Of a DNA stretch of 64,000 nt, positions 24,601-36,776 are shown piece after piece. Within the stretch, counting starts at the first letter, position 1. Each line of letters opens with the position of its first letter. Under the pieces are notes generated by a model, which was given only the letters and a program-made list of their open reading frames with translations, did not search any database and was not told the DNA's origin. The translations under genes and the position numbers were made by a program. Source of the DNA: Haematococcus lacustris (taxonomy: Eukaryota; Chlorophyta; Chlorophyceae; Chlamydomonadales; Haematococcaceae); the NCBI GenBank assembly GCA_030144725.1, contig JASKMD010000008.1:6649153-6713152 (forward strand). Direction: 5' to 3'.

Positions 24601-27600
24601 GTGGGGTGGTGGGTACGATGGTGACAGTGATGCCCTGGAGGTAGAGTCAGTGGCAGGTTCAGGCTTCGGCGGCCACCTTGGCGACCGCCGCCAGCTGGCA
24701 GGCGGCAGCAATGCCGCTAGCAAGGCTGATGGCAAGGTGAGCAGCATCCTTGGCAAGATTCTGTCACGCAAGGCTGAGCAAATGGATGAGGTGGACAAGA
24801 TGGCAGCAGATGCACGGAGGGCTGCCCTTCAGAAGAAGGAGGCTACCCCAGGCATGTCTGGTCAGATGGCTGCCTCCGCATACCCGGCAGCGCCCCTCAT
24901 GACAGGCACCCCCATGCCGTCATCCCTGAAGACCAACAGCCCAAACTCTGGCAGCACTGGCCGCAAGAAGGTGTCACTTAGTGCGGTTGCTCCAGAGGAG
25001 GACAACAGGCCGTCTAGCAGCAGGGCCAGTGGCGGAGCTCGCATGCCTGCTGTGTTACTGGCAGCATCTGACCGCCCCCCACCCACTGCTTCCTCCCCAG
25101 CAGCAGCAGCACCACCCTCCGGCCCCGTTGCTGAGGCCTGGGGCCCACTGCGGCCCACTGCCACCACCTCCCCAGAGATTGTGGCCGCTCCCCCAACCAC
25201 CCTGAGCGAGCGCCATGCAGCTGGGCGGTCCCGCTTCTCACGCTCTGGTGGGCAGTCAGGGCCCCTGGCGGAGAGCCTGCTGCCTTCACAGGAGGTGGAA
25301 TTGAGCTCAAGCCGGCAGCACGGCTCAACATGGGCAGACCTACCCACTGCACAACACACCTCGTCCTATTGGCGGCGAACCAGCAGCAGCAGTCTCACTA
25401 GTGACAGCTCAGGCAGTGCAGCACCACTCATGGCAGCACCGCAAGCCACAGTCGAGAGTGCATCCCAACGCAAGCAGCGCCTGCGTGCTGTGCGCAAGGT
25501 ACCCGGCAAGCTCTTGGCTATGAATGCTGGCCCTGCCAGCCTGTGGTGGCTGGGTCAGGCCCTGCAAAATGCCGAGACAGTGGAAGAACCACCCACAGCA
25601 GCAGGAAGCAACCAACACGATGGGTCCTCTGTTCACGTCACAGTCCCGGCAGCTCAGCCGCTAGGTGAAGGGGTTGAAGATGCCAGGCCAGGGCTGGGCC
25701 CCTTGCCGCCACTGGTCAGCAGCCCGCATGCCACTGCCAGCACTTCAGCCAGAGGGCACTTGGAGAGTGAGCTGGATGACTTGTTTGGCAAGCCCATTGA
25801 CTCCCGCACCAACAGCATGACTCAAGAGGATGCCCGGCCGCTGCCCCATACCACTCCAGCGGTAGGTGCTGACCTTGAACATTGTAGCACATGGCGTGTG
25901 ATATGACAGTGACCCAACGAGCAATTGCTTTAGAGCCCTGTGTGGTTGTGAGTGTCCATGCAGACACCTGGCCCTGCCGTGCAACCTGCTCTGGCGCTGC
26001 CACACTTGCTGGTGCCAGGCTCCCCGCAAGACATGCCCTCTCCAATCGTGAAAAAGGCAAGCTGAGGTCTTGGACCGAGCTTATTGCGCCGCAACCATGT
26101 ACGCTGCTTTGTGATTGCTAAGCTACAGTGTCCTCCGCCTTGCAGGGCGCACGATTTGCAGATGATGTAGGTGGCACTGAAGCCAAAGCAAAGCCGACGA
26201 AGCTTGCAAAGCCAAAGCAGGGACAGCAGCTTCCTCAACGGAGTGGGGACAGCCTCTTCAACCATCTGTCCAGCTTCAAGGCTATGCTGGACACTGAAGA
26301 TGTGGAGGCTGGAGGCACAAGACGAAAGGTGACCATGGCAGTGAAACTGGTCAAAGGTGCTAGGGCCAGCACCGCTTCCCTGATGCTCAGCTGAGCACTT
26401 GGCTGTGCCGTGCTGCACCTGCAGCCAGCTGCCAACCAGGAGGATGACAGTGCCCCCTTGTTGGGCGGCTTCATGAGCAAGTTGAACCTGTGGAAGAAGA
26501 ACGATGTGGAGGCACCCTTCAAAGGAGCAAAGCCAAAGCAGCCCATGCTCATGGCCAAGCGCATGCAGAGTGTCCAGCTGACTGTCAACGGCAAACAGCA
26601 GCTCCCCAGTGCTGGCAGTGCCCCAGCAGCACCACCCGAAAACGACAAGACTGGGCTGACCGCGGAGGACCTGGCTATTGACGATGTGCACTATCAGATG
26701 ATGATGTGGAACGCCTTCGCCAGCGCATGGGATGAGATCATTGACGACATTCGAGGTGCAGACCTCATCTCCGACAAGGAGGTGGGTGCAGATGTCAAGG
26801 GAGCAGCAGTCCATGACAGCTCCCTTATTGCAAACTTCAAGTCCTATCGCCGCCCAATGCTGCTGATACCGCTACTGCTGCTGCCTGTAGATTGGGATGC
26901 TCAAGTTTGTCCGGCTCGACCTTGGGAGCCGACACTACGGCTTGCGTCCTATTCTATTACCCACCTTCTTCTATGCCGGCCAAGTCCGCAAAGTGGTGGA
27001 CACAGGTGCGGTTGGGTCGCATTGCAGCACAGGCTCGGGTGCAGCACATGTCTTCACTATGCTTGACTGCTGTAAGATCTGTGGCTGTGGTTGTGCAGGC
27101 ATGGTGACCACCGCCCAAATCATGGTGTTAAGCGAGCTGCGGGTCCTTTGTGTGTGGCTTGGGTGCCAGATTGGATTGCTGTCTGGCAAGCATGCCCACG
27201 TCATAACCTCGGCACCCTTCTGCTCTGCAAATGTCAACGTCAAGCATGCTTTGCATCGCAAGAAGTGAGTGGGTGCGCAAAGTGTGCAGGCTGCCTCATG
27301 TCCGGTATCGTTCATTTCCTCCGACCTATTTCAAGGGTTGGGCTTGACTGCTGTTTGTTCACTGCTCCTTGACACAGGTTCTACAACGCTGGGGTTCAAC
27401 TGATTGGCCTGTTGGAGGACATGTGCTCCAGGCAAGAGGTGAGGTGTCCTGATGCTGGAAAGCCTCCACAGTCAGAGCTGATGCGCCAAGCACTGTTCAG
27501 CAAGCAATGTATGCACGCTGCTCCTTCATGCTCATGGCTTATTGACAGGTGCCCTTTGAGATGCGTGACTTTGCGGGCCATCTGTACACGCTGCTGACCA

Positions 27601-30600
27601 GCCTTGAAGGCGAGTGCTTTGCTGTGACCAAGGCCCATGAGTATGGACGCGCCACAGATGAGGAGCTGGAGCTCAGCAGCATCATGCTGGAAGTTGTGCA
27701 GGTGCGTCTTGCATGTCTATAGCCGTGATGATGCTGGCAGTAACCCCACCAGCAAGTCTGAGCATCATTGATGACGTCCTGCCAAACGCCCTTGCAATCC
27801 TTCCAGGAGATGAAGCGTGAATTAGCCCGTGACTCAGACCGGCTGAAGGTCATCTTCAAGAACGCTCTCTCAACTAGCGCAACGGCCAACTTTAGGGAGC
27901 TCCTCAAAGTGGTGAGAGTGTGTGTGGCTGTGGATGAGACAGACTATCAGCCTGACTCATCAGTGTCTGAGGACGAGTTGCACCATACATGTGATAGCGT
28001 ACTTATGCATCAGCCATGACCTCAGGCATCCCTGGCTTGGCTGTGCTGCATGATATGCCAGGTGCGGGTGATCAAGCGCATGCTCCTGGCCACTGTGGCA
28101 GAGGCAACTCCCCAGAGTGAAGAAACACAGCGCTGCCTGGGATTCTTCATCAACAGGTGGAGTGACGTGGCAACTGTAGGCTCGCCTGCCAGCTAAACAC
28201 AGGCCATCTTACAATCGTGTCGAGTGCTTGCCCATGCAGCTTGGGTCACCCTCACCTGGACCGCCCCTGCTCCTTGGAGAAGATGTGGAGCTGGACCATC
28301 ATGACGCCGCTGTATGAGGAGGATGTGTTGTACCCCTTGGAGAGTGCAGCGCTGGCTAAAGAGGTGGGCTCTGCTGCCTATGAAACATTCAGCCGACTGT
28401 TAGAACGGTATAACAACGACTCTGTTGTGCAGGTTTCATCAATTTGGCTCAGTGCACCCCTGCCCGACATGCCCTGCTGCCTCAAGGAATCATTGCTTAT
28501 GTGACTTGCTCTTGTGCAGCTGGGGCTCAAAGCCAAGAAGATGACTGACCTGTTGACGGAAGGTGATGACTCAGTGTCGCTCATGGCGTTCCTCAAGGTG
28601 AAGTCCTGGCTGCAGGACCTTGGCTGCAAAGCTGCAGCTGCCCCACTCCTCCTAATGCACTGGACACATCCATAACCTGTCCACCACCTTCCAGCACAGC
28701 AAAACCTCCCCAACGTCATACACAAGCAGTTGCTGCAGTAGAACAACCACAGGGGCTAAGGAGTCGTGGCAGGTGTGGATAATGACAAGCAGTGCACAAA
28801 CAAGTGCCTATGCACTGCGGGCTACAGGCAACGTTCCCCGATGAGTGGGAGAACTTCAAGGAAAGAATGAAGTCCATCATTCCTGACATCAATGTCAAGG
28901 AGCTCAGCGAGATTGACTTTGCCCCAGGTGGGTTGCCAGCACAAGCCTATCAATAACTGGAGCCAATCAGTGCTCCTGTAAAGTCTGTGCTGTTGGCTGT
29001 GGCTGTGGCTGGACAGGCAACTGGCTGTATGAGTACCGATTGGAGCTCCAGATGTGGGCCAGCTGCAGGGGCCAGCTGCTGGGGCGCACGGCCAATGGCA
29101 TGATGCGAAATGAAAAAGTGGGTCATGAAGGTCCAACCTGTCGACACAGCGGCATTGTAGCTCAACGCCCTGGGTCTGCAGATGTTGCTCCACTCCATGC
29201 GTGAGGACCCCCCACTCAGATACTGACATGCTGTACTGAACCTGGTCACCATGCAGGCTCTGCGGGTTCTGGCAAAGCTGGAGCATCCTATGCCACCAAC
29301 CATGACCGATCTTGAGTACCAGCGCTGGATTGACAAGCTGGTGGGTGTTGTGATGCATTGGCTAGCTATGGGTGCTGTAAGGACCCACATAGCGCGGAGC
29401 TCACCGGACTGCACAGTTGCAGCGGACCACACCACGACTACGACGAACCTTGTTTTTTCGGGCGTTCATTTGGATGCGGCTCTTGCTCTGCGGTACTGGG
29501 CCATTGCGCCACCAGGCTCATATCTGCTCACACCTGCTGATACCTACTTATACCCGTGTGTCGCTCACTCTCGCGCCTCCAAAGGGCTCCTCCAAAGGGC
29601 ACATATTCAAAGGGTCCTTACAGCAGCTGAAGCCTGTCAATGATGCTGGTAGTGGCAACTCCCTGGCACTGCTTGTGCAGGTATGCAGTCGGTTTGAGAT
29701 GCTGGTCACCCCCCAGACCTATGGCAAGAACCGCGATTCTCGAGACGTGCGGCTGAAGTGAGCCCTGCCCTGCGTCCTAAGAGCATGATCTGTTCATGTT
29801 GATCCTGGAGCGCTTGCTAACCTGGCTGGCTGCGCCCCCTTTTGCAGGTGGCTGTCCAAGAGCATGGACCTGATGCTGCAGCGGCACCCCCGCTGCTTGA
29901 AAGCTGCTTTCTTGGAGAAGGCAGAGGTGGATGGCATGGGGACTGTGGAGTTCTCCGTGCTCATCAAGGTAGGAGATCAGGTGCTGAAACATGGTTTTGC
30001 AAGTAGGCGAGTAAAATGAGTTCATGACATTTGCGCTCCTGCGGTCGCCATGCAGGGCCGTGACCCTGAAGACCTGAACCAGTTGCCCCACCTTGATGAC
30101 CAGCCTGTGTATGAGCAGTACCGGGTGCGGCTGCCACAAAACAGGTGCGGTGTCAAGCAAAGGGAGTGAACCAGGCAGGCTGGTTGATGCCAGTGCCACC
30201 AGCATCCTTAGGGCACATGCGTGTGTGTCGTTCCTCTTGCAACACAGGTACAGCTCACGCGGTGTCATCCTGGGAGAAGGCAAGCCGGAGAACCAGAACC
30301 ATGCTGTCATCTTTGCGCACATGGAAGGGATCCAAGCCATTGACATGTGAGTGCACAAGCCTGGTCCAAGAACATGGCTGCACCAACATCCACGGCTCTT
30401 GTACACATTACACTTGTCTCTGAGCTGCAGGAACCAGGACGGCTATCTGTGTGAGTGGCTTAAGTCACGAAACCTGCTGGCAGAGCTGCAACCATCATCA
30501 CGGGGCGATGCCTACCTGTTCTGTGACGATGATGAGAAGTTTACCATCACGTCGGACATGACAGTGAGTACTCACAAGCTGGACGCTTGCTATGCGCACA

Positions 30601-33600
30601 TTGCTGCGGCAAAATAGCCTGATGTCTCCGTCTGACGTGGCTGCAGGGATCTGAGCTTCACTCAGTGGTGCGGTCAAGGCAAGCAGGTTCCGTCTTCACA
30701 GCCATTGTGGGGTTTCGAGAGTACATCTTTTCTGAGTCTGCAGGCGCCTTGGGGCGTTTTGCTGCTGCCACAGAGTATGCGTTTGGCACCATCACCCAGG
30801 TGAGTAGCTTCACCTTCATCCCAGCTGGCTGCCCACTCTGGCAACCCTCAATCAGGTCGCTGCGATGACCAACCCTGTACTCACACGTTGTCCCTGACTC
30901 TGACACATGCAGAGGACAATGACGCACCCTGCCCGCGTACGCCTCCACTACGGGCACCCGGACATCTTCAACAAGCTGTTTGTGAGTGGGCCACTGCTAA
31001 TGCCATTCGTGCATCTGCTTCAGGCGTGACACTGGGTTTGCCTCTGTGTTGTCTTGATGGTAGCATGCGTGTCTGTGCGTGTGAGCAGGTGATGACACGG
31101 GGCGGCATGAGCAAGGCCACACGACTGCTGCACCTGACTGAGGACGTGTTCTGCGGCTGCAATCACACACTGCGGGGCGCTCGCATCAGATACAAAGAGT
31201 ACATCAGCTGTGGCAAGGGCCGAGACATGGGCTTTGATTCCATCAATGGCTTCAACTTTAAGGTGTGGTTCCGGGCCTTGCCCTGCACACCCTCTAGTCA
31301 GCCTCGCTCAAATCATGACTGCTCCCTCTTGCAGATTGCTGGGGGTGGCGGCGAGTGGGCAATCAGCCGTGAGAGCTACCGCATGGGGACACGCTTGGAC
31401 TTCTTCCGGCTCATGTCATTCTACCATGCAGGGGTGGGTGCAGCTTCAAACCTACATAGACCTGAATGTAAGCAGGCAAGGGGCCTGGTGGTCGTCAATG
31501 TGGCTGATGGCCATGTGCTTGCCTCACACTTGAACGCACTGCTGCAGGTTGGCTTCTATGTCAACAGCTGGTTCACTTTCCTTGCTGTCTACCTCAACAC
31601 GTACGCACTACTCCTTTTTGCCTGGGCACGTGCCACTGAGATCCAGGCCGGGGCTCTGCAAAATGTGTACAACGTGCAGCAGGTGCGGCATTCAGTGCGG
31701 CAATCATCCGTGTATGTGTTAACGACCAGCTGCACCATATTCTAGAGCGGGCAGTTGAGGCCTGGTGTGTGTGTCCATCACTGCCCTATACTAGTTGCAC
31801 CTTGATCACGCTGCAGGTGTTGCAATTGGGCACACTTGCTCTCATTCCTTATGCTGGGCAACTGATGTTGGAGAACGGTGTGGTGAGGACAGCGCTAACG
31901 TTGTTCAGTCAGATAGCAACAGGTATGGGACAGACAGGGGTTTGTTGCTTTTGATGCATCCTGGTTGAGGGAGTAAGCATCGCAAGGGGGGGGGGGTGAT
32001 CCTGCAGAAAGGGAAGCTGCAGGGCCCATGATCATATGGTTTACCCCTCCAGTGCAAATGAGTATCACCCAGTGGGTGTCTGTTGGTCAACTTATGTTTG
32101 CAGGCTCCCTCCTGTTCTACACCTTCCAACAGCAGACTGTGGCGCAGTCGTTTGCATACGACATGAAGTATGGCAGTGGCAAGTACGTGGGTACTGGCCG
32201 TGGCTTTAACCTCGTCTCACTGGAGTTCGTCAAGATCTTCTCACTCTACTGCAGATCGTGAGGAAGCTTGCAGGCATTCAATGCATCCTGCCATGTGCTG
32301 CTGACTCTCACAGGAGTACATGACCATCCTCATGCACTAAACTGGTACCGTTGCCTGGGATGCAGGCACTTGTACATGGGCTTCGAAATGATCTACGCCC
32401 TGACAACATTGTACCTCCTGCGAGACTGCGCCAGCTGCAACATGGGAGCACTTACCTGGTCAACCTGGCTCCTGGCTGTGACGCTCCTCTTCTCTCCCCT
32501 GTGGTTCAACCCCTTCTCCTTTGACATGGGAAAGGCAAGTGTTGCTAATGTGCATTGCCCCTTCCCTTGTCTCCTCTGCAGCATGGCATGCTTTAGGAGA
32601 ATCACAGCTGACATGCTCGCTCTAGGCTGGAGGCTGACCAGCTGCATTGGGTGTCACTTGCTATGCAGATCAGCCATAACTACCTTGTGTGGCGGCGTTG
32701 GATGGATGGCGATGTTGACGCAGTTACTGGGTCGAACTGGTACACTTGGAACAGGTCAGATGCTGCAAGCAAGCTCACCACCAAATAGCATTTCGGCATC
32801 ACTGGTATTGACTGAGTATCGCCCTACCATGCTGTGTGACTGCCTTGCAGCATGCAACTGGAGAAGGTCCGCAATGATGGTGGCAACAACACTGACGTCT
32901 GGCTGAACCACCTGGGCACCTTGTTCACCACAACCCCCTACATGCTCATGGCATTAGGCTCGGCCTCCCGGCTTGACATCTGCCTAGACATTGTGGTGGG
33001 AGACAGGTTCAACCGACGCATCCAAGCTGTGTGCAACCCATACGTCATCTTCTTCATGGCCACCTCAGCAATCTGGTTTATGGTGTGGCTGACCATCACT
33101 CTGCGTGCTTACTGGATCAACCTGGTGAGTTGAATGCTATTCGCATGAACAGGGAGCGTGAATGATGCCTTTGCCTTGCACACAGCTTGAGTCAGGCTTG
33201 GCAATGAAGTAATGTATGCAGGTGCCACGAGGGTTTGTGAGTAAGGGCGGTAGAACACAATAAATGTAGGCGGCTGGTTGTAGCGGAACATATGCAATGT
33301 TGGCAGCAAGGCTTGGAGCGACAATAAAAGTGGTGGTAGGTTAGTGTTTGATATGAGCAGTGCCTTGTGGGAAGTGCTTGTGGGCATGGCAGGTGTGTGA
33401 GCTGTCACAAACAAACAGAATGACTCGCTGACGGCTGCTGCCTCTTTTGCTTACTGTGGCGAAGTTGCACTGGTGTGTAGGCTAACCACAAGCCATGGCG
33501 AATCTACAAATGGTTCGTGACATTGGGCCTTGTTGTCTTCATCATCGTCTTCTTCGTTGGCATCAGCCGCTTCATGACAGGTCCGAGATTGCACCCAGCC

Positions 33601-34215
33601 CACCTCATTTCTATGGCGTGCGCATGAGCTATGTTAACTAGTTGCCTTGTAGGGCTGCTGACCTGCCATGTCTAGCATCAGCACACATGCCTCTTTGTCT
33701 ACACCACTCATCCATCTCTTGGATTTCACACCCTGTCCTTGTCTAAGATGTCCTTGCTTTCCCTGTCATTCATTGACACAGGCAGTGGTTTTGAGGCTAT
33801 GCTCATCGTCATCTATGCCAACTGGAACCTGCTGGTGTCCTTCCACAAGTTGGCGACCCCCATGCTCAGTCAAAACAACAACGTACGTGCCTTTTCTGAC
33901 TGGTTCTTCTACACCGTGGACTCAATGATTGGCTACCTCATGTTCATCCTCATGGCCTTGCTCGCCTTCATCGGGGTGGTTGGGCTGCTACAAATGAAGT
34001 TGCTCTTCAACGAGACCTTCTCAGAGCAGGTCAAGCATGCGAAGATTGGGCGAGCCATGAAGGAGCAAAAGGTCGGGTTTGACAACAGCAGGGGCAGCCA
34101 GCCCGTGGCGGCGCCATCCGCTGCCGTGCCTGACAGAGTGGTGTCAGCGGGGACAGTGGCATCGATGGCAGTCAGTATCAGAAGCATCAACCAGTCAGAG
34201 CATCGCTACACGTAA
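15650..34215 (+). CDS. Callose (1,3-beta-D-glucan) synthase, GT48, plant GSL type
   Basis: About 50 exons over 18.5 kb. The first are 15650-15845, 16013-16305, 16421-~16555, 16677-16900, 17034-17232, 17378-17637, 17715-17808; the last are 32669-32754, 32851-33124, 33481-33580, 33782-34215. The order matches plant callose synthases: an N-terminal Vta1-like region (SMAEYVPASIFVASD), the FKS1 domain (GYDDFNET at 17761), ERRTWAAMYRAYFRVW, an N-terminal membrane block (18371-23221, including VIIFMDTALFYQIAITIF), then the cytosolic catalytic part (TPLYEEDVLYPLE, TFPDEWENFKERM, YRLELQMWASCRGQLLGRT, ILGEGKPENQNHAVIF, VRLHYGHPDIFNKLF, MTRGGMSKATRLLHLTEDVF, EYISCGKGRDMGF, YRMGTRLDFFRLMSFY), and finally C-terminal membrane helices to the stop at 34215. 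The enzyme polymerises UDP-glucose into beta-1,3-glucan at the plasma membrane. Exon 24347-25861 is unusual (separate entry). The RXTG-type segment reads KYVGTGRGF. A few borders, e.g. near 16555 and 18511, are unresolved. Confidence 0.93.
19874..21529 (-). mobile_element. hAT DNA transposon inside a callose synthase intron
   Basis: The termini are inverted: CAGTG followed by a T run at 19874, and an A run followed by CACTG ending at 21529. They are flanked by identical 8-bp target duplications CCACACAC at 19866-19873 and 21530-21537. Eight-bp duplications and CAG-type ends are diagnostic of hAT elements. Subterminal ATAGCG hexamers occur near both ends (about 19950-20030 and 21425-21510), as expected for transposase-binding sites. 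It sits in the ~3.3-kb intron 19473-22800. Confidence 0.88.
20092..21330 (-). pseudogene. hAT-like transposase remnant
   Basis: Minus-strand frames recall hAT transposases: RAAPTRWLSLRKPAERLVRD near 21150, a middle region with RYCMDTTLANGQL and YAKGLAIVYAHYWDK near 20450, and a C-terminal dimerisation-like LVEEERMFSAMAYLKDDTR near 20180. They lie in different frames with no obvious introns between them, so the gene appears broken by indels. An acidic Glu/Asp/Ser stretch lies in the middle (around 20700-20790). Confidence 0.6.
21663..21917 (+). repeat. Dispersed repeat, copy A (callose synthase intron)
   Basis: This is a near-identical partner of 29411-29612. Shared landmarks are a start at GCACAGTTGCAGCGGACC, a central GCGGCTCTTGCTC, the stretch GCGCCACCAGGCTCATATC, and a tail of CTCCAAAGGGC units. 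Copy A has extra bases (CGCTTCCTCGGAGG) that copy B lacks. No coding capacity. Probably a short non-autonomous element; no termini were established. Confidence 0.8.
24347..25861 (+). other. Low-complexity ~505-codon exon inside the callose synthase
   Basis: This is a single open exon of 1,515 bases, by far the longest in the gene. It encodes Ser/Ala/Pro/Gly-rich sequence with scattered RKK and KMAADA segments, so the product is probably disordered. Flanking exons carry conserved GSL sequence, so this is an insertion in the cytosolic loop between the N-terminal membrane block and the catalytic region. The preceding exon (24063-24247) and several following ones (25964-26056, 26146-26328) have similar composition. 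A few short repeats (AAPSRAAS twice) hint at local expansion. Confidence 0.7.
29411..29612 (+). repeat. Dispersed repeat, copy B (another intron of the same gene)
   Basis: Second copy of the 21663-21917 repeat in the same orientation, inside the 29341-29623 intron and ending just before the acceptor of the exon at 29624. Most of this intron is the repeat, so the insertion set its present size. Confidence 0.8.
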
Positions 34216-34607
34216 ATATGATATCAGCATACGCATCGCTTTTGCTAGGCTGTTATGGCAAGTTATCGTGCTTGTCAAGGGCATGTAGTGCAAATCTCAC
34301 GTTTCTTCATCCTCATCTTGGAGCCTGCCACTGTCCACAATGGTGCCTAGAGGCATTTCTGACTGCATGGCAGACATGACCGCATGGCATCAAAGTATCA
34401 TATGTAGATTGCCATGTGTACATGCAACACCGGATAAGTTGTGAGGTGATGACAAGCTTGGTTCAGCTGCAACAAGATGACAAGCTTATAGTCGGCTGCT
34501 ATGTAGTCTTTGCTATGTCTCATGACCACCATGCTCAACATGCTGTTGACAGGTTCGGTATGGACGCGCAGTTCACAAGTCTCTAGCTTACGACCTAATG
34601 ATAAGCT
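34216..34607. other. Callose synthase 3' flank
   Basis: Holds the 3' UTR and intergenic DNA up to the first TIR element. No coding signal. Confidence 0.5.
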
Positions 34608-35573
34608 GGTCACCCCCGCCATTGGCTGCACCCCTGATAAACTCCGACCGGTCTTTAAGAGTTCTACAACGATTTTTGCGCAGGGCGGTGCAGCTCACCA
34701 AAGCGAAGCTAGCGGGCTGCTCGGGCTGATGTGCACCTGTGCCGGGGCGGGCGGGGGTGCTGAGAGATTAGGTCGCGTTGTGTTGGGAATAGCCCACTTA
34801 GTGGGGCTGTGATCAGAGAGCAGCTATCGCGCTCAGTGGCCCAGCTTTTCAAATGTTTGAATTTTCGTCGGGCGCAGTACCCCCCCTGACATGTGTTCTA
34901 GTGCTAGTGCTAGTGCTGATGACATATCTGAGAGTATTTGTATGGCGTATGACCTGTCCCTGCACCCGAACAGCGTGCAACTCGTGGTAAGTCAGATTCC
35001 ATAAATATTGCACTATTTCCGGCTGCCATAACTGTCCAACCAGGACGTCAAATGATAAATTGCCAGTTCAGCGCGGCTCCTTGTGTGATTTCTTAACGTG
35101 TCCGGAGAACAGAATCGCGTTGTCTTGATGTGAGGGACGTTTCATGTGGGGGGGTGAACACTCATATCAGCTCAATTTATGCATCTTTTTGACTGATTCT
35201 AACTGCGTTTGGCTGCAAAAGAACCTCAAACACCGATGCGGAGACCAACTTGACATTGCTGTCACATGTGGACTGAACCCGTGTTGAAGAATGCGATTTA
35301 AAGCGCTGTTGCATGCTGATTTGAAAAATAGTTTGGATGCGCCAATCACGCCGCGCTGGGTCCAGGCTGCCTCTAGCTGTCGCTAAGAGTGTCTGCGTGG
35401 CGCCAGAACACGTCGCGTGTTGGGGGCCAGCCACCCGGCACACCGCTGGGGCTGACCGCACTCTAGTCAGGCCATAAGCAGCTCATCGCGCCAATCGGCG
35501 GCCTCATCCGTGCAGAGATGAGTGAGAAGTTATCTCGTGAGCCATGGGGGTGCAGCCAATGGCGGGGGTGACC
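34608..35573. mobile_element. Non-autonomous TIR element, copy 1 (966 bp)
   Basis: The ends are perfect inverted repeats of about 27 bp starting GGTCACCCCCGCCATTGGCT. The 4 bases flanking each side are AGCT (34604-34607 and 35574-35577), a likely 4-bp target duplication, though AGCT is itself palindromic. No transposase frame inside. The left ~150 bp and right ~230 bp are shared with the copy at 36151-36772; the middle differs. Confidence 0.85.
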
Positions 35574-36150
35574 AGCTGCCCTGGTTAGGACCTTAACACC
35601 CCATGGTGCATTCACAGTTTGGACCACATCTTTTTTATGGCTGCATACGTTTCTGATTTTATTTGACCCCGACCTTGGGTTTCACCCTGACCCTACCCCT
35701 GACCCTACCCCTTGCTACTGCTGCAACCAGAAAACGCTGAAATACAGGAGCCATGCAGCAGCCATGCATGCAAGCACAGCGCCCAAGAACAAGCCACGGC
35801 AAGGCCAGCATCCAAAGGTGGCATTATTCTCATCAACACACAGACACACACACAAGCAATAGGCACTCGGACTCACGACACACTCAGTGACAACCAGAGC
35901 ACTGGGATCCAAACAGCTCGTACTTGCAGAGCACACAAGTAAGACACCAAGCGAACGCAAAGCAAGGGCGGGCAACATGAGCGTGATGCAAGCCGCTGAC
36001 CCGGTGAAGTAAACAATACAATTTCCAAACTATGTTTTGACCAGCCCGATATAGCCAACTCTTGTCTCAGCGTCGTGCTCGCGTTGTTAAGCTCAGTTCA
36101 ACGCCATTGCAGCGGATAGAAGCCAACATGAAGAGTCTCGGAGACTCAAT

Positions 36151-36772
36151 GGTCACCCCCGCCATTGGCTGCACCCCTGATAATATCTTACTGATCTTTA
36201 CGAGTTTTACAGCGAATCTTGCGCAGGGCGGTGCAGCTCACCAGCGCGAGGCTAGCGAGCTGCTCGGGGTGATGTGCACCTTTGCCGGGGTCAGCGAGCG
36301 TATCTTTGTCGGACGCCAGTATGCTGATGACATGGTTTATAATGCTAATTAAGCTTGTAGCCTGTCCCTGCACAAGTGTCACGTCATCAGCTCAGTTTCT
36401 GCATCGCTTGGGCCTGTTCTTGCTGCTCGTGGTTGCTTGGGAGCCACAGGCACCAATGCTCTAAGCATCTTGCGCAACCTGCAGTTCCGCAACTTGCACC
36501 TGGCAGCAATTTGAAAAGTTGCGATGTCCAGTCAGAAACGAGATTCACGCCGCGCTGGGTCCAAGCTGCCTATAACAGTCGCTAAGAGTGTCTGCGAGGC
36601 TCCAGAATACGTCGCATGTGCAGGGCCAACCACCCGGCGAACCGCTGGGGCTGGCTGCACTCTAGTCGGGCTAGTAGTAGCTCATCGCACCAATCGGCGG
36701 CCTCATCCGTGCAGAAATGAGAAAGTTTTTATCTCTTGAGCCAAGGGGGTGCAACCAATGGCGGGGGTGACC
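36151..36772. mobile_element. Non-autonomous TIR element, copy 2 (622 bp)
   Basis: Same family as 34608-35573, with GGTCACCCCCGCC at the left end and its complement at the right. The flanks are CAAT on both sides (36147-36150 and 36773-36776). CAAT is not a palindrome, so this is a firm 4-bp target duplication. It carries the shared right-end block (GCCGCGCTGGGTCCA near 36550) and no coding capacity. Superfamily not assigned; 4-bp duplications occur in Sola1 and Chapaev among others. Confidence 0.88.
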
Positions 36773-36776
36773 CAAT

